DNA from: Hyphomicrobiales bacterium
GTDB lineage: Bacteria > Pseudomonadota > Alphaproteobacteria > Rhizobiales > Rhizobiaceae
Assembly: GCA_900470155.1 (NCBI GenBank)
Contig: UBZT01000025.1
Coordinates: 93,512 to 157,511 of the forward strand
Length of the DNA: 64,000 nt
Reading direction: 5' to 3'
Shown here: one piece after another, positions 37,880 through 46,744 of the stretch
How positions within the stretch are numbered: the first letter of the stretch is position 1
Layout: each line of letters begins with the position of its first letter
The notes under the pieces: model-generated
Told to the model about the DNA's origin: nothing
Database searches by the model: none
The model's input: only the letters and a program-made list of their open reading frames with translations
Program-made: the position numbers and the translations under genes

Positions 37880-38392
37880 TCAGCCGAGGCTCTTGATCGT
37901 GGCAAGCACCAGGGGAGACTGCGGATAAGTCATCAGACCTGCCGCTCCGATCGCAATCCCGTAAGGCACCTTTTTCGCCTGCATCAGGGTCTGCGGCAGT
38001 TTCACCCCGATGATGGCCACTTTGTCCCAATTGGCTCGCAGCAGAATGATCAGCACCGTCAACGCGCCACCGAGATAGCCGGTATAGGCGAGAAAGGCGA
38101 AGAGCGACGGATTGAAACCGAACCAGATCGCCGCGGCGGTCAGCAGTTTGGCGTCGCCGCCACCCATGACGTTGATAGCAAAGAGACCGAAGCACACGGC
38201 AAAGACCATCGCGGCTGCCGCCAGATGCCAGCCGAACTCGACCAGGGTCAGGCCGCTGAAGGGAGTGATCACCAGGAACGTCGCGAGAAGAATGGCGGGA
38301 ATCCTGTTGGGGATCGTCATCTCTAGGAAGTCCGTCAGCGCTGAAAGCGCCAGGCAGATGGGCGGCACTAGGAAAATGATGGACGCATACAT
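37880..38392 (-). CDS. cpaA: Prepilin peptidase CpaA
   Basis: This aspartic membrane protease trims Flp pilin and the TadE/F-type pseudopilins. The 170-residue protein has multiple hydrophobic helices and the two catalytic aspartates D21 (ALTDFLEMTIPNR) and D80 in the GxGD-type motif MGGGDAKLL. It lies between the pilin gene and cpaB and corresponds to CtpB. Confidence 0.92.
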   Translation of the reverse strand: MYASIIFLVPPICLALSALTDFLEMTIPNRIPAILLATFLVITPFSGLTLVEFGWHLAAAAMVFAVCFGLFAINVMGGGDAKLLTAAAIWFGFNPSLFAFLAYTGYLGGALTVLIILLRANWDKVAIIGVKLPQTLMQAKKVPYGIAIGAAGLMTYPQSPLVLATIKSLG

Positions 38393-38481
38393 CGCTGAAC
38401 TCCCTGAATAGACGGAATTCTAAATTGAGTCTGTGAACACTTCGCAAATATAAAATCTACAAGCGTACCATGCTCAAACAG

Positions 38482-38514
38482 CAGGAGCCGCCTCGCGTAA
38501 CGAGACGGCTCCTG
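38482..38514 (-). terminator. Terminator after the Flp pilin gene
   Basis: Arms CAGGAGCCG/CGGCTCCTG extend inward by CTCG/CGAG after one mismatch, and TTTGAG follows on the minus strand. It lies 22 bases after the pilin stop. Partial readthrough into cpaA would explain high pilin and lower machinery expression. Confidence 0.65.
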
Positions 38515-38535
38515 AGCAAAGGCTTCCGCCTTGAG

Positions 38536-38712
38536 TTACTTCGTCACGTAGTCCAATTCGCCCGCAACGTTGGTGAACTGCGTGTTCAGCGCGTTGCCAA
38601 GGGTGCTGGCGCCGGTGATCAGGGCGACGGAAATCAGAGCGGCGATCAAGCCATACTCGATTGCGGTTGCGCCAGACTCGTCCTTCATGAAACGTGCAAA
38701 AATCTTGGTCAT
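38536..38712 (-). CDS. Flp/Fap type IVb pilin subunit
   Basis: This 58-residue major pilin of the Tad system begins MTKIFARFMKDESG. The prepilin peptidase would cut after G14, leaving A15 as the first mature residue and the conserved Glu at mature position 5 (ATAIEYGLI). A hydrophobic helix of about 20 residues follows, then a short polar tail ending DYVTK. AGGAG lies 6 bases before the ATG. It corresponds to CtpA of Agrobacterium. Only one pilin gene is seen here. Confidence 0.93.
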   Translation of the reverse strand: MTKIFARFMKDESGATAIEYGLIAALISVALITGASTLGNALNTQFTNVAGELDYVTK

Positions 38713-39199
38713 GTTACTCTCCTGCTCCGCAAGGGTTGATCAGCACTGCCGGCAACTGTTTTCCGCTGCTCGGATGACTGCAAACTAACGCCGGCCCCTT
38801 GCCATCGACTTAAGAAAGACAGTTACCGCTTGATGAATTCCGGGTTGCATGAATTGTAGTAAACAAAGAAAACCGAAAGTAGATCAAATACCGAGGATGG
38901 CGCGGTTGTCCGATAAAACTGTTTCAAAACAGTCGCTTGGAAATTTCGGTCCGCACCGCTGCCGGCGCATGGCGAACCTTGTTCGGTACCCGATCGCTCA
39001 CATTCGAGCCTGCCGATCAGTAGATCTGTCCATTTTTGGTACGAACGGTTCTGAGCCCGGTCAGATTTCGTCGCCTTTGGATGAAATTGACCGGTTGAAG
39101 CACCGCCATTGCGGCGGAAAATGCACTTAACGCTTCATTCACCAAAACCGGCCATGCTTGGCCGGAGCTCCGTTCACGCGTGCAACCCAAGGCAGGCCC
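38713..39199. other. 487-base intergenic region between the two pilus blocks
   Basis: This gap is less GC-rich than its surroundings and I find no convincing gene in it. It must hold the promoter of the minus-strand pilin gene and that of the plus-strand gene at 39200. It contains the near-perfect palindrome ACTGTTTCAAAACAGT at 38918-38933. Confidence 0.6.
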
Positions 39200-39613
39200 A
39201 TGTTCAATCGTCGTCTTTCTGTCGCCGCCACCGGCCTGGTCAGTGCAGTCTTGGCGCTCGGGTCGGTTTGCCTGCCGGCACAGGCGGATGAGGACTTTCT
39301 GCGTGTCTATATGAATAGCGCGCGAATTCTGAAGCTCGATCGCCCTGTCAGCAAGGTGATTGTCGGCAATTCCGAAGTCGCCGATGCGACGGTGGCGGAT
39401 TCCCAGACCATTGTTCTGACCGGCCGCTCTTTCGGCACCACCAATCTCGTGCTCCTGGATGCCGACGGCAATGCCATTGTCGATGAGCGCATCCTCGTGT
39501 CGATCGATGAATCCAGCACTGTGCGTGTCTTCCGGTCGACCGCGCGCACGGTCCTGTCTTGCACCCCCAATTGCGAAGAACATGCGCAAACCGGTGCGGC
39601 GGCGGCAAACTGA
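39200..39613 (+). CDS. Secreted pilus-assembly N-terminal-domain protein
   Basis: This 137-residue exported protein has a signal peptide of about 29 residues (ending LPAQAD). It is followed by a single domain matching the N-terminal domain of CpaC-type secretins: ILKLDRPVSKVIVGNSEVADATV and TIVLTGRSFGTTNLVLLDADG. The secretin core is missing and the protein ends with two cysteines (CTPNC). It may be a periplasmic accessory of the Tad secretin. The ATG at 39200 is chosen because the signal peptide begins there. Confidence 0.75.
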   Translation: MFNRRLSVAATGLVSAVLALGSVCLPAQADEDFLRVYMNSARILKLDRPVSKVIVGNSEVADATVADSQTIVLTGRSFGTTNLVLLDADGNAIVDERILVSIDESSTVRVFRSTARTVLSCTPNCEEHAQTGAAAAN

Positions 39614-39719
39614 ACGGCGCTGCGTTTGGCGACCTGAACGCCTTTGCGCCAAATGTAAAGATTTCGGAAACGGAAAATCAACACTTGACCCGTAGTTTTC
39701 GGGGAGTTTCCGAATTCGG

Positions 39720-40364
39720 ATGAGGGCGATGATCGCGCAAGACCAAGACCTGCGAGACAGTGGCAAGGCAGCCAGGACGCGATGGCGTCTGTGGAAGAAA
39801 CTGGCCCGCTCGCGCGATGGTGCGGCCGCCATCGAGTTTGCGATCCTGTCCATTCCCTATTTTCTGATCGTCTTCGCGATCATCGAAACCTTCGTCGCCT
39901 TTACCGCCGAACAATTGATCACCAACGCCGTCAACACGTTGGGCCGGCAGCTGCGCACGGGCGAGATCACCTACAACCTTAGCCGCGACAGCGACAAGGA
40001 CAGGTCGGAATTTCGCACTGCCTTCTGTGACGAAATCAGCATCCTCATCAGTTGCTCGGCCGAGGAAATCGCCACGCCGAGCAAGCTCTATATCGACGCG
40101 CGCACCTTCGCGACCTTTGCCGCAATCCCGAATTACATCCCGCGTATGTCGGCGGATGCCCATGCCGACCTCAATCCCGCGAGCTTCGCCTTCACACCCG
40201 GCGGCCCCACGACGATCAACATGCTGCGCGCCTATTACCGGTGGCAGGTCATTACCGATCTCATTCGCCCTTACATCACCAATATTCGTCCGGCGGATGG
40301 CTCGATGCCGAGCGATTTCCTCATCGTTGCAACGACGGCCTTCCAGAACGAGAACTATCCGTGA
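39720..40364 (+). CDS. TadE/TadG-like pseudopilin
   Basis: This 214-residue protein of the TadE family has the N-terminal processing region SRDGAAAIEFAILSIPYFLIVFAII, a prepilin-like Glu-containing hydrophobic helix that CpaA is expected to process. The remainder is a periplasmic domain with two cysteines (FCDE, ISCSAE). Its stop overlaps an in-frame GTG of the next gene. It belongs to the plus-strand part of the pilus locus. Confidence 0.8.
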   Translation: MRAMIAQDQDLRDSGKAARTRWRLWKKLARSRDGAAAIEFAILSIPYFLIVFAIIETFVAFTAEQLITNAVNTLGRQLRTGEITYNLSRDSDKDRSEFRTAFCDEISILISCSAEEIATPSKLYIDARTFATFAAIPNYIPRMSADAHADLNPASFAFTPGGPTTINMLRAYYRWQVITDLIRPYITNIRPADGSMPSDFLIVATTAFQNENYP

Positions 40365-40384
40365 GCAAGTTGGGAAACCACGCG

Positions 40385-40963
40385 ATGAGACTGCTGACCG
40401 TCGCCCGGATATTGCGGCACCATCTTCGTGCGCTGCGTCACGACAGGGCTGGTGTCGGCGGTGTCGAATTTGCACTGATCGCGCCGATGTTGCTGGTGCT
40501 TTATCTCGGCGCCTTCGAGCTGACGATGGGGTTGAGTGTCGCAAAAAAGGTCTCCCTGGCAAGCAGCACCGTCGCGGATCTCGTTGCGCGCCAGGACAAG
40601 GTCACCAAGTCCAGCCTGACGGCCATGAGCAATGTTGCCCAGGCCATCTTTGTCCCCTATGCGTCAGACGATCTGCTGATCAAGATCAGTGCTATCCAGA
40701 TTGATGCAAACCAGTCAGCGAAGGTCGTCTGGTCATGGTCGACCACGGGAACGGCGCCTTATGCCGCCAATGCGGTAACCGACGTTCCGTCGGGAATGCT
40801 GGTTGCCAATACCTTCCTCATCCGCAGTGAGCTCAGCGTGACGCATGAACTGCTGATGTATATGCCGAACTTCTCCGGCAGTGAGATCAAGCACCTGACG
40901 CTGGCGCGCGAATTCTTTTTCCGACAACGCCTTGGCGACGATATCTCCTGCACCGACTGCTGA
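40385..40963 (+). CDS. TadE/TadG-like pseudopilin
   Basis: This second TadE-family protein, 192 residues, has the processing region HDRAGVGGVEFALIAPMLLVLYLGAFE and a periplasmic remainder ending in CTDC. A GTG at 40361 overlaps the previous stop; the ATG at 40385, with GGGAA 9 bases upstream, is preferred. The two neighbouring pseudopilins probably form a minor-pilin pair. Confidence 0.8.
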   Translation: MRLLTVARILRHHLRALRHDRAGVGGVEFALIAPMLLVLYLGAFELTMGLSVAKKVSLASSTVADLVARQDKVTKSSLTAMSNVAQAIFVPYASDDLLIKISAIQIDANQSAKVVWSWSTTGTAPYAANAVTDVPSGMLVANTFLIRSELSVTHELLMYMPNFSGSEIKHLTLAREFFFRQRLGDDISCTDC

Positions 40964-41017
40964 TCCCTGCCTCCATTTGCCAAGCCTTGGCCCAATCGTT
41001 ATTGGTGATCCGGAAAC

Positions 41018-41047
41018 GCCGGCAGCCATGAGGATAACCCTGCCGGC
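41018..41047 (+). repeat. Hairpin upstream of deoB
   Basis: An 8-bp stem GCCGGCAG/CTGCCGGC encloses a 14-base loop and ends 12 bases before the deoB start. No T-run follows. It may be the end of the upstream transcript or may mask the deoB start. Confidence 0.4.
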
Positions 41048-41059
41048 AACGGATTAGGC

Positions 41060-42280
41060 ATGGCACGCGCATTTCTCTTTGTTCTCGATTCCTTCGGCAT
41101 CGGCGGCGCGCCGGATGCGCTCAGCTATGGCGATGACGGGTCCGATACCCTTGGCCATATCGCCGAATTCTGTGCCGCCGGCGCCGGCGATCGCAAGGGC
41201 CTGCGCCATGGTCCCTTGAGCCTTCCCAACATGTCGGCGCTTGGCCTTGTCACCATCGCCAAGATGGCGTCCGGTTCGGCCCCGGCCGGAATGCCGATGC
41301 CCGATCGGGTCTTCGGGCTGCATGGTGCCGCAAGCGAGGTGTCCAAGGGCAAGGACACGCCGTCCGGACATTGGGAAATCGCCGGCACGCCTGTCATGTT
41401 CGACTGGGGATACTTCCCGCTGGGCGATGAGGCTTTCCCTGCCGATCTCGTCGAGGCGATCTGCCGGGAAGCCAATATCCCCGGCATTCTCGGCAATTGC
41501 CACGGCTCCGGCACCGATGTTCTTTTGCGCTTCGGCGAGGAGCATATCCGCACCGGCAAGCCGATCTGCTACACCTCGTCCGACTCGGTCTTCCAGATCG
41601 CGGCGCACGAGAAGCATTTCGGCCTCGAGCGCTTGCTTGAACTCTGCCAGATCGTCCGCAAGCTGCTCGACCCACTCAATATCGGCCGCGTCATCGCCCG
41701 TCCCTTCATCGGCGAAACCGCCTCGACCTTCGAGCGCACCGGCAATCGCCGTGATTACTCGGTGCTGCCGCCGGAAAAGACGCTGCTCGATCGTCTCGTC
41801 GCAGCCGACCGCAAGGTGCATGCCGTCGGCAAGATTGCCGATATCTTCGCCCATCAGGGCATCAGCCGGCTGATCAAGGCCAACGGCAATGCGGCCTTGA
41901 TGGATGCGACGCTGAAAGCCATGGACGAGGCTGAGGACGGCGATCTGGTCTTCACCAATTTTGTCGATTTCGACATGCTCTATGGTCATCGCCGCGATGT
42001 GCCGGGTTATGCGGCGGCACTTGAAGCCTTCGACCGCCGCCTGCCCGAGGTGCACCGCAAGCTGAAACCGGGCGACCTCGTCCTGATGACTGCCGACCAT
42101 GGCTGCGATCCGACCTGGCGCGGCACCGACCATACCCGCGAGCGTGTGCCGATCATGGCCTTCGGCCCCGGCATCAAGTCGCGCAATGTCGGCATCCGCA
42201 ACACCTATGCCGATATCGGCGAAACCATTGCCGCGCATCTGGGCCTTGCCCCGGGGCGCCACGGACGGAGTTTTCTGTGA
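41060..42280 (+). CDS. deoB: Phosphopentomutase
   Basis: DeoB moves phosphate between C1 and C5 of ribose and deoxyribose, linking nucleoside phosphorolysis to DeoC. The 406-residue alkaline-phosphatase-superfamily enzyme has metal motifs VLDSFGIGGAPDA with DDGSDTLGH near the N-terminus and TADHGCDPTWRGTDHTRE near the C-terminus. It overlaps add by 4 bases. The other deo genes are on the opposite strand a few kilobases away. Confidence 0.95.
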   Translation: MARAFLFVLDSFGIGGAPDALSYGDDGSDTLGHIAEFCAAGAGDRKGLRHGPLSLPNMSALGLVTIAKMASGSAPAGMPMPDRVFGLHGAASEVSKGKDTPSGHWEIAGTPVMFDWGYFPLGDEAFPADLVEAICREANIPGILGNCHGSGTDVLLRFGEEHIRTGKPICYTSSDSVFQIAAHEKHFGLERLLELCQIVRKLLDPLNIGRVIARPFIGETASTFERTGNRRDYSVLPPEKTLLDRLVAADRKVHAVGKIADIFAHQGISRLIKANGNAALMDATLKAMDEAEDGDLVFTNFVDFDMLYGHRRDVPGYAAALEAFDRRLPEVHRKLKPGDLVLMTADHGCDPTWRGTDHTRERVPIMAFGPGIKSRNVGIRNTYADIGETIAAHLGLAPGRHGRSFL

Positions 42281-43245
42281 CCACACATCTGATCAAGGCC
42301 GAAGTGCACTGCCATATCGAAGGTGCTGCACCGCCGGCGCTGGCATTGGCCCAGGCGCGCAAATATGGCGTCGATCCGGCCACCTTCATGCACGGCGACA
42401 CCTATGCCTGGACCGATTTCGCCGAATTCATTCAGGCCTATGACAAGGTCGCCGCGCTTTTCCGCACCGAAGACGACTATGCAGTCCTGACTGAAAGTTA
42501 CCTCCTGGAGCTTGCGGCGATCAACACGATCTACAGCGAGATTATCGTCTCCCCCGACCATGGCGACCGGATCGGCCTCGGGGCCGATGCCTATCTGGCG
42601 GGCATCACACGCGGCATTCATGAAGCCAAGGCAAAGACCGGTATCGAGGCGCGCATCATCGTCACCGGCGAGCGTCATTTCGGCCCCGAAAGCGTGATTG
42701 CCGCTGCCGAATATGCAGCCCGCAGCCACAATCCGCTGGTCACCGGCTTCAACATGGCCGGCGAGGAGCGCATGGGCCGGGTGGCCGATTATGCGCGCGC
42801 GTTCGATATCGCCCGCGATGCTGGCCTTGGCCTCACCATCCATGCCGGCGAAGTCTGCGGCGCCTTCAGCGTTACCGACGCCCTTGATCTGGTGAAACCG
42901 CAGCGGATCGGCCATGGCGTCCGGGCCGTCGAGGATCCGGCACTGCTGCAGCGTCTCGCCGACACCGGTGTCGTGCTCGAGGTCTGCCCAGGCTCGAACA
43001 TCGCGCTCAACGTTTATCCCGATTTCGAAAGCCACCCGCTGCGCCGTCTGCGTGACGCCGGGGTGCGTGTCTGCATCAATTCCGACGATCCGCCCTTTTT
43101 CCGCACCTCGCTGGCGCGCGAATACCAGATCGCGTCCGAGATCATGGGCTTTACCGACGACGAGCTCAACGCCATGACCCGCACCGCAATCGAGGCCGCC
43201 TTTGTCGATGAGGACACACGCACGGCACTTCTGGCCCGTCTGTGA
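42277..43245 (+). CDS. add: Adenosine deaminase
   Basis: Add converts adenosine and deoxyadenosine to inosine forms that purine nucleoside phosphorylase can split. The 322-residue protein has zinc-binding H11-x-H13 (EVHCHIEGA), the motif TIHAGEVCG with catalytic Glu, HGVRAVED and SDDPPFF. All catalytic positions are present. It is translationally coupled to deoB. Confidence 0.94.
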   Translation: MTTHLIKAEVHCHIEGAAPPALALAQARKYGVDPATFMHGDTYAWTDFAEFIQAYDKVAALFRTEDDYAVLTESYLLELAAINTIYSEIIVSPDHGDRIGLGADAYLAGITRGIHEAKAKTGIEARIIVTGERHFGPESVIAAAEYAARSHNPLVTGFNMAGEERMGRVADYARAFDIARDAGLGLTIHAGEVCGAFSVTDALDLVKPQRIGHGVRAVEDPALLQRLADTGVVLEVCPGSNIALNVYPDFESHPLRRLRDAGVRVCINSDDPPFFRTSLAREYQIASEIMGFTDDELNAMTRTAIEAAFVDEDTRTALLARL

Positions 43246-43352
43246 GGTCGCGGCTGGGGAAGACGGCGCAAAATGAACGCCTGCTCTTGCGGGTATTCGC
43301 TGGAATGTGAAAATAGACGGACAATCGCACAAGAAGAAAAGAAGGCTCGATC

Positions 43353-43982
43353 ATGGACGGCGTCACAGTCATCAATCACCCCCTCGTGCAGCACAAGCTG
43401 ACGATCATGCGCCGCAAGGAAACCTCCACGTCGAGCTTCCGCCGGCTGCTACGCGAAATCTCGACGCTGCTCTGCTACGAGGTCACCCGCGATCTCGAAC
43501 TGACCATGGAAACCATCGAGACGCCGCTCACCGAAATGCAGTCGCCGATCCTCGAGGGCAAGAAGCTGGTTTTCGCCTCGATCCTGCGCGCCGGCAACGG
43601 CCTGCTCGAAGGCATGCTGGAGCTGGTTCCCGCAGCCCGCGTCGCCCATGTCGGCGTCTACCGCGACCACGAGACGCTGCAGGCGGTCGAATATTACTTC
43701 AAGGCGCCGGACGCGCTTTCGGAACGTCTGGTGATCGTCGTCGACCCGATGCTCGCCACTGGTAATTCCTCGATTGCCGCGATAGAGAAGCTGAAGGAGC
43801 GCGGCGCGAAGAACTTGCGCTTCCTCTGCCTTCTGGCCGCGCCCGAAGGCATCAAGAACTTCCAGGAAGCCCATCCGGACGTGCCGATCTTCACTGCCTC
43901 CATCGACAGCCACCTGAACGAGAAGGGCTATATCATGCCCGGCCTCGGCGATGCCGGCGACCGCATGTACGGCACGAAGTGA
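43353..43982 (+). CDS. upp: Uracil phosphoribosyltransferase
   Basis: Upp joins uracil and PRPP to UMP in pyrimidine salvage. The 209-residue protein has the PRPP-binding motif VIVVDPMLATGNSS and the uracil-binding C-terminus DAGDRMYGTK. A strong terminator follows 26 bases after the stop, and about 107 bases separate it from add, so it may have its own promoter. Confidence 0.96.
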   Translation: MDGVTVINHPLVQHKLTIMRRKETSTSSFRRLLREISTLLCYEVTRDLELTMETIETPLTEMQSPILEGKKLVFASILRAGNGLLEGMLELVPAARVAHVGVYRDHETLQAVEYYFKAPDALSERLVIVVDPMLATGNSSIAAIEKLKERGAKNLRFLCLLAAPEGIKNFQEAHPDVPIFTASIDSHLNEKGYIMPGLGDAGDRMYGTK

Positions 43983-44007
43983 AGTCTTAACCACATCTTT
44001 GAAATTG

Positions 44008-44038
44008 ACGGCCCGTTGCCTGGCTTCGGGCCGTTTTT
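44008..44038 (+). terminator. Rho-independent terminator of upp
   Basis: The 8-bp stem ACGGCCCG/CGGGCCGT is followed directly by TTTT. It lies 26 bases after the upp stop. Confidence 0.85.
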
Positions 44039-44105
44039 GCGTCTGCGCTTATTTTCCGTCAGCACGGCGGTGTTAGGATCATCCGGTTGCAATTCTGGAG
44101 CGCCG

Positions 44106-44633
44106 ATGTTCGTCCGCACCCTGATCACCGTGTCCTTCATCGCCTTGGCCGCAAGCCAGGTGCCGGCGGTGTTGCAAGTGTTGCATCCTCCCCAGGAGCC
44201 GGCGACAGCCACTCAGCCAGCGGCCACGACTCAGGCAGCGACACCGGCAAGCACTGCGCCACCCGGTCAAACCATGCTGAAAGCCGGCCCTGGCGGTCAC
44301 TATGCCGGCAGCTTCAGGATGAACGGCAAGCAGGTCGACGGCATGATCGATACCGGCGCCTCGCTGGTCGCGATCAACGAGACGACGGCCCGGCGCCTCG
44401 GCTTTTCCGCCGCCACGCTCGATTTCAAATATCCGATCAACACCGCCAACGGCACCACCCAGGCAGCCCATGTCGTCGTCGATCGCATCGAGATCGGCAG
44501 CGTGCGCGTCAGGAATGTCGATGCTTTTGTGCTGAAGGACAAACAATTGTCCTCCAGCCTGATCGGCATGAGCTTCCTGAAGAAACTCAAATCCTACAGC
44601 GCTGGCGAAGGCACCCTGCGCCTCGTCCAGTAG
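44106..44633 (+). CDS. Clan AA aspartic protease, TIGR02281 family
   Basis: This 175-residue membrane-anchored or secreted protein is retropepsin-like. An N-terminal hydrophobic segment (LITVSFIALAASQVPAV) is followed by an Ala/Thr/Pro-rich linker of about 30 residues. The single-lobe protease domain has the catalytic motif IDTGAS (D82-T-G) and the closing segment LIGMSFLKKLKSY. Such proteins work as dimers; the substrate in rhizobia is unknown. It converges on deoA with 7 bases between stops. Confidence 0.85.
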   Translation: MFVRTLITVSFIALAASQVPAVLQVLHPPQEPATATQPAATTQAATPASTAPPGQTMLKAGPGGHYAGSFRMNGKQVDGMIDTGASLVAINETTARRLGFSAATLDFKYPINTANGTTQAAHVVVDRIEIGSVRVRNVDAFVLKDKQLSSSLIGMSFLKKLKSYSAGEGTLRLVQ

Positions 44634-44640
44634 CCAGCGT

Positions 44641-45957
44641 CTACTCCGCTGATATCCGCATGCCGATCACGGGGGCATCTGCTGGCTTACCGTCGCCGAT
44701 CGTGTAGCAGTCTGCCACGGTCCTGGCCGCCTGCTCGGCGCTCGCCGGATCATTGGCCTGCACGAAGGCGATCGGCTCTCCCTTCGAAACCTTGCTTCCG
44801 AGAGGCCTGAAGCCGGAGATGCCGACGCCGTGGTCGATCGCATCGCTCGGCCGCTGCCGCCCGCCACCGAGCGCGACGACGGCAAGTCCGAGGCCCCGCG
44901 TATCGCAGGCAGCTAGATAGCCGTCCCGATCGGCGAGAACCGGCACTTCCACTTGTGCGCGCGGCAGATAGTGTGTCGCCTTGTCCATGAAGTCCGCCGG
45001 CCCACCGAGCTCCGTCACCATGCGACCGAAGATCTCGGCTGCCTCGCCCGAGGACAGGACCTTGCGGCAGCGCGCCAGCGCCACGCTGGCATCGATCTCG
45101 ACACCGGCATTGATCAGCATTTCGGCCCCGAACGCCAGCGTAACCTCTTCGAGCCGGGTGCCAGCCTTCTGACCTTTCAGGAATTCGACCGCGTTCAGAA
45201 CCTCGATCGCATTGCCGGCGCAATCGGCCAAGGGCTCGTTCATGTCGGTCAGCAGTGCCGTTGTCTTGACTCCTGCGCCATTCGCCACCCTCACCAGCGA
45301 GCGCGCCAGCGCTTCGGCATCCTTGGGTTTTGCCATGAAGGCGCCATTGCCGAACTTCACGTCGAGCACCAGGCTTTCGAGCCCCGCTGCGAGCTTCTTC
45401 GACAGGATCGAGGCGGTAATCAGCGGGATGGATTCGACCGTCGCCGTCACGTCGCGGATCGCATAGAGGCGCTTGTCGGCCGGTGCCAGGTCGCCGGTCT
45501 GGCCGATGATCGCGCAGCCTGCCGTGTCGACCGTCCGCCGGAAGATGGCGGGCGAAGGCATCACGTCATAGCCGGGGATCGACTGCAGCTTGTCCAGCGT
45601 GCCGCCGGTATGGCCAAGCCCGCGGCCGGAAATCATCGGCACGGCCAGCCCGCAGGCCGCCGCGATCGGTGCCAGCATCAGCGAAACATTGTCGCCCACG
45701 CCGCCGGTCGAATGTTTGTCGGCGATCGGCTTGCCGACGCCGGCCCAGGACAGGACCTCGCCGGAATCGCGCATCGCCAGTGTCAGTGCCACGATCTCAT
45801 CCGGCGTCATGCCGCGGAAGAACACAGCCATGGCAAAGGCCGCCACCTGGCCTTCCGAAATCGTCTCGTTGGCGAGACCTTCGATGAAGCCGGTGATTTC
45901 CTCACGGGTCAGTGTGCCGCCATCGCGTTTGCGGCGAATGATTTCCTGCGGCAGCAT
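44641..45957 (-). CDS. deoA: Thymidine phosphorylase
   Basis: DeoA splits thymidine and deoxyuridine with phosphate, giving base and deoxyribose 1-phosphate. The start at 45957 (MLPQEIIRRKRDGG) gives 438 residues, the family length; the frame is open another 92 codons but that part overlaps deoC and is not protein-like. The signature GRGLGHTGGTLDKLQSIPG and the phosphate-binding region DKHSTGGVGD are present. It is the last gene of the nucleoside operon. Confidence 0.95.
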   Translation of the reverse strand: MLPQEIIRRKRDGGTLTREEITGFIEGLANETISEGQVAAFAMAVFFRGMTPDEIVALTLAMRDSGEVLSWAGVGKPIADKHSTGGVGDNVSLMLAPIAAACGLAVPMISGRGLGHTGGTLDKLQSIPGYDVMPSPAIFRRTVDTAGCAIIGQTGDLAPADKRLYAIRDVTATVESIPLITASILSKKLAAGLESLVLDVKFGNGAFMAKPKDAEALARSLVRVANGAGVKTTALLTDMNEPLADCAGNAIEVLNAVEFLKGQKAGTRLEEVTLAFGAEMLINAGVEIDASVALARCRKVLSSGEAAEIFGRMVTELGGPADFMDKATHYLPRAQVEVPVLADRDGYLAACDTRGLGLAVVALGGGRQRPSDAIDHGVGISGFRPLGSKVSKGEPIAFVQANDPASAEQAARTVADCYTIGDGKPADAPVIGMRISAE

Positions 45958-45973
45958 GGTCTCAATACTCCCC

Positions 45974-46744
45974 TCAATACCCCGATGTGTTGGTGGCTGA
46001 GCGCTCACCGGAAAGAACGGCGACAATATCGTCCAGCAGGCCGGATGCACCGAAGCGGAACGTCGAGGGGATCGCCCAGTCTTCGCCCATGATCGTGTCG
46101 GCCAGCCGCAGGTAGAGGCTCGCATCCATGACATTGGCAATCCCGCCGGCCGGCTTGAAGCCAACCTTCTTGCGGCTGTCGCGGATCGCCTGCAGCATGA
46201 TGTCGGCCGCTTCCAGCGTGGCGTTGACGCCAACCTTGCCGGTCGAGGTTTTGATGAAATCGGCGCCGGCTGCGATCGACAGGTCGGACGCCTTGCGGAT
46301 CAGGCTCTTGTCCTTCAATTCCCCGGTCTCGAGAATGGTCTTCAGGATCGCCGATCCGCACGCCGCCTTCACCGCGGTCACCATGTCGGTCACAGCCTGT
46401 TCATTGCCCGCCATCAGCGCGCGGTAGGGAATGACCAGATCGATGTCGTCGGCGCCATCGGCTACCGCATCGCGCGTCTCGGCCAGTACATCCTCGATCT
46501 TGGCATCGCCGGCCGGGAAATTGACCACGGTGGCGATCCGGACCGGGCTGTTGGGGCCGAGCAGCGTGCGGGCCTGCATGACGAAGCGCGGCCAGATGCA
46601 GATCGCAGCTGTCGGGCCGAACGCCGTCTGCGCTTTTGCGCACAGGCTGACGATCTGTTCCGGCGTGCAATCGTCCTTCAGGTTGGTCAGGTCGAGCAGC
46701 GACAGGGCTCGTGTCGCGACGGCGCGCAATTCGTGATTATCCAA
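45974..46744 (-). CDS. deoC: Deoxyribose-phosphate aldolase
   Basis: DeoC cleaves deoxyribose 5-phosphate to acetaldehyde and glyceraldehyde 3-phosphate. The 256-residue protein has the Schiff-base Lys in FIKTSTGKVG, the second Lys in KPAGGI, and the Asp in DIDLVIPY. Its start overlaps the punA stop by 8 bases. With DeoB and DeoA it completes the route from deoxynucleoside to central metabolism. Confidence 0.94.
   Translation of the reverse strand: MDNHELRAVATRALSLLDLTNLKDDCTPEQIVSLCAKAQTAFGPTAAICIWPRFVMQARTLLGPNSPVRIATVVNFPAGDAKIEDVLAETRDAVADGADDIDLVIPYRALMAGNEQAVTDMVTAVKAACGSAILKTILETGELKDKSLIRKASDLSIAAGADFIKTSTGKVGVNATLEAADIMLQAIRDSRKKVGFKPAGGIANVMDASLYLRLADTIMGEDWAIPSTFRFGASGLLDDIVAVLSGERSATNTSGY

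Noticed and set aside
45958..46233. 92-codon upstream extension of DeoA
   Set aside because: It overlaps deoC, is Arg/Ser/Trp-rich noise, and DeoA homologues start at the inner ATG.
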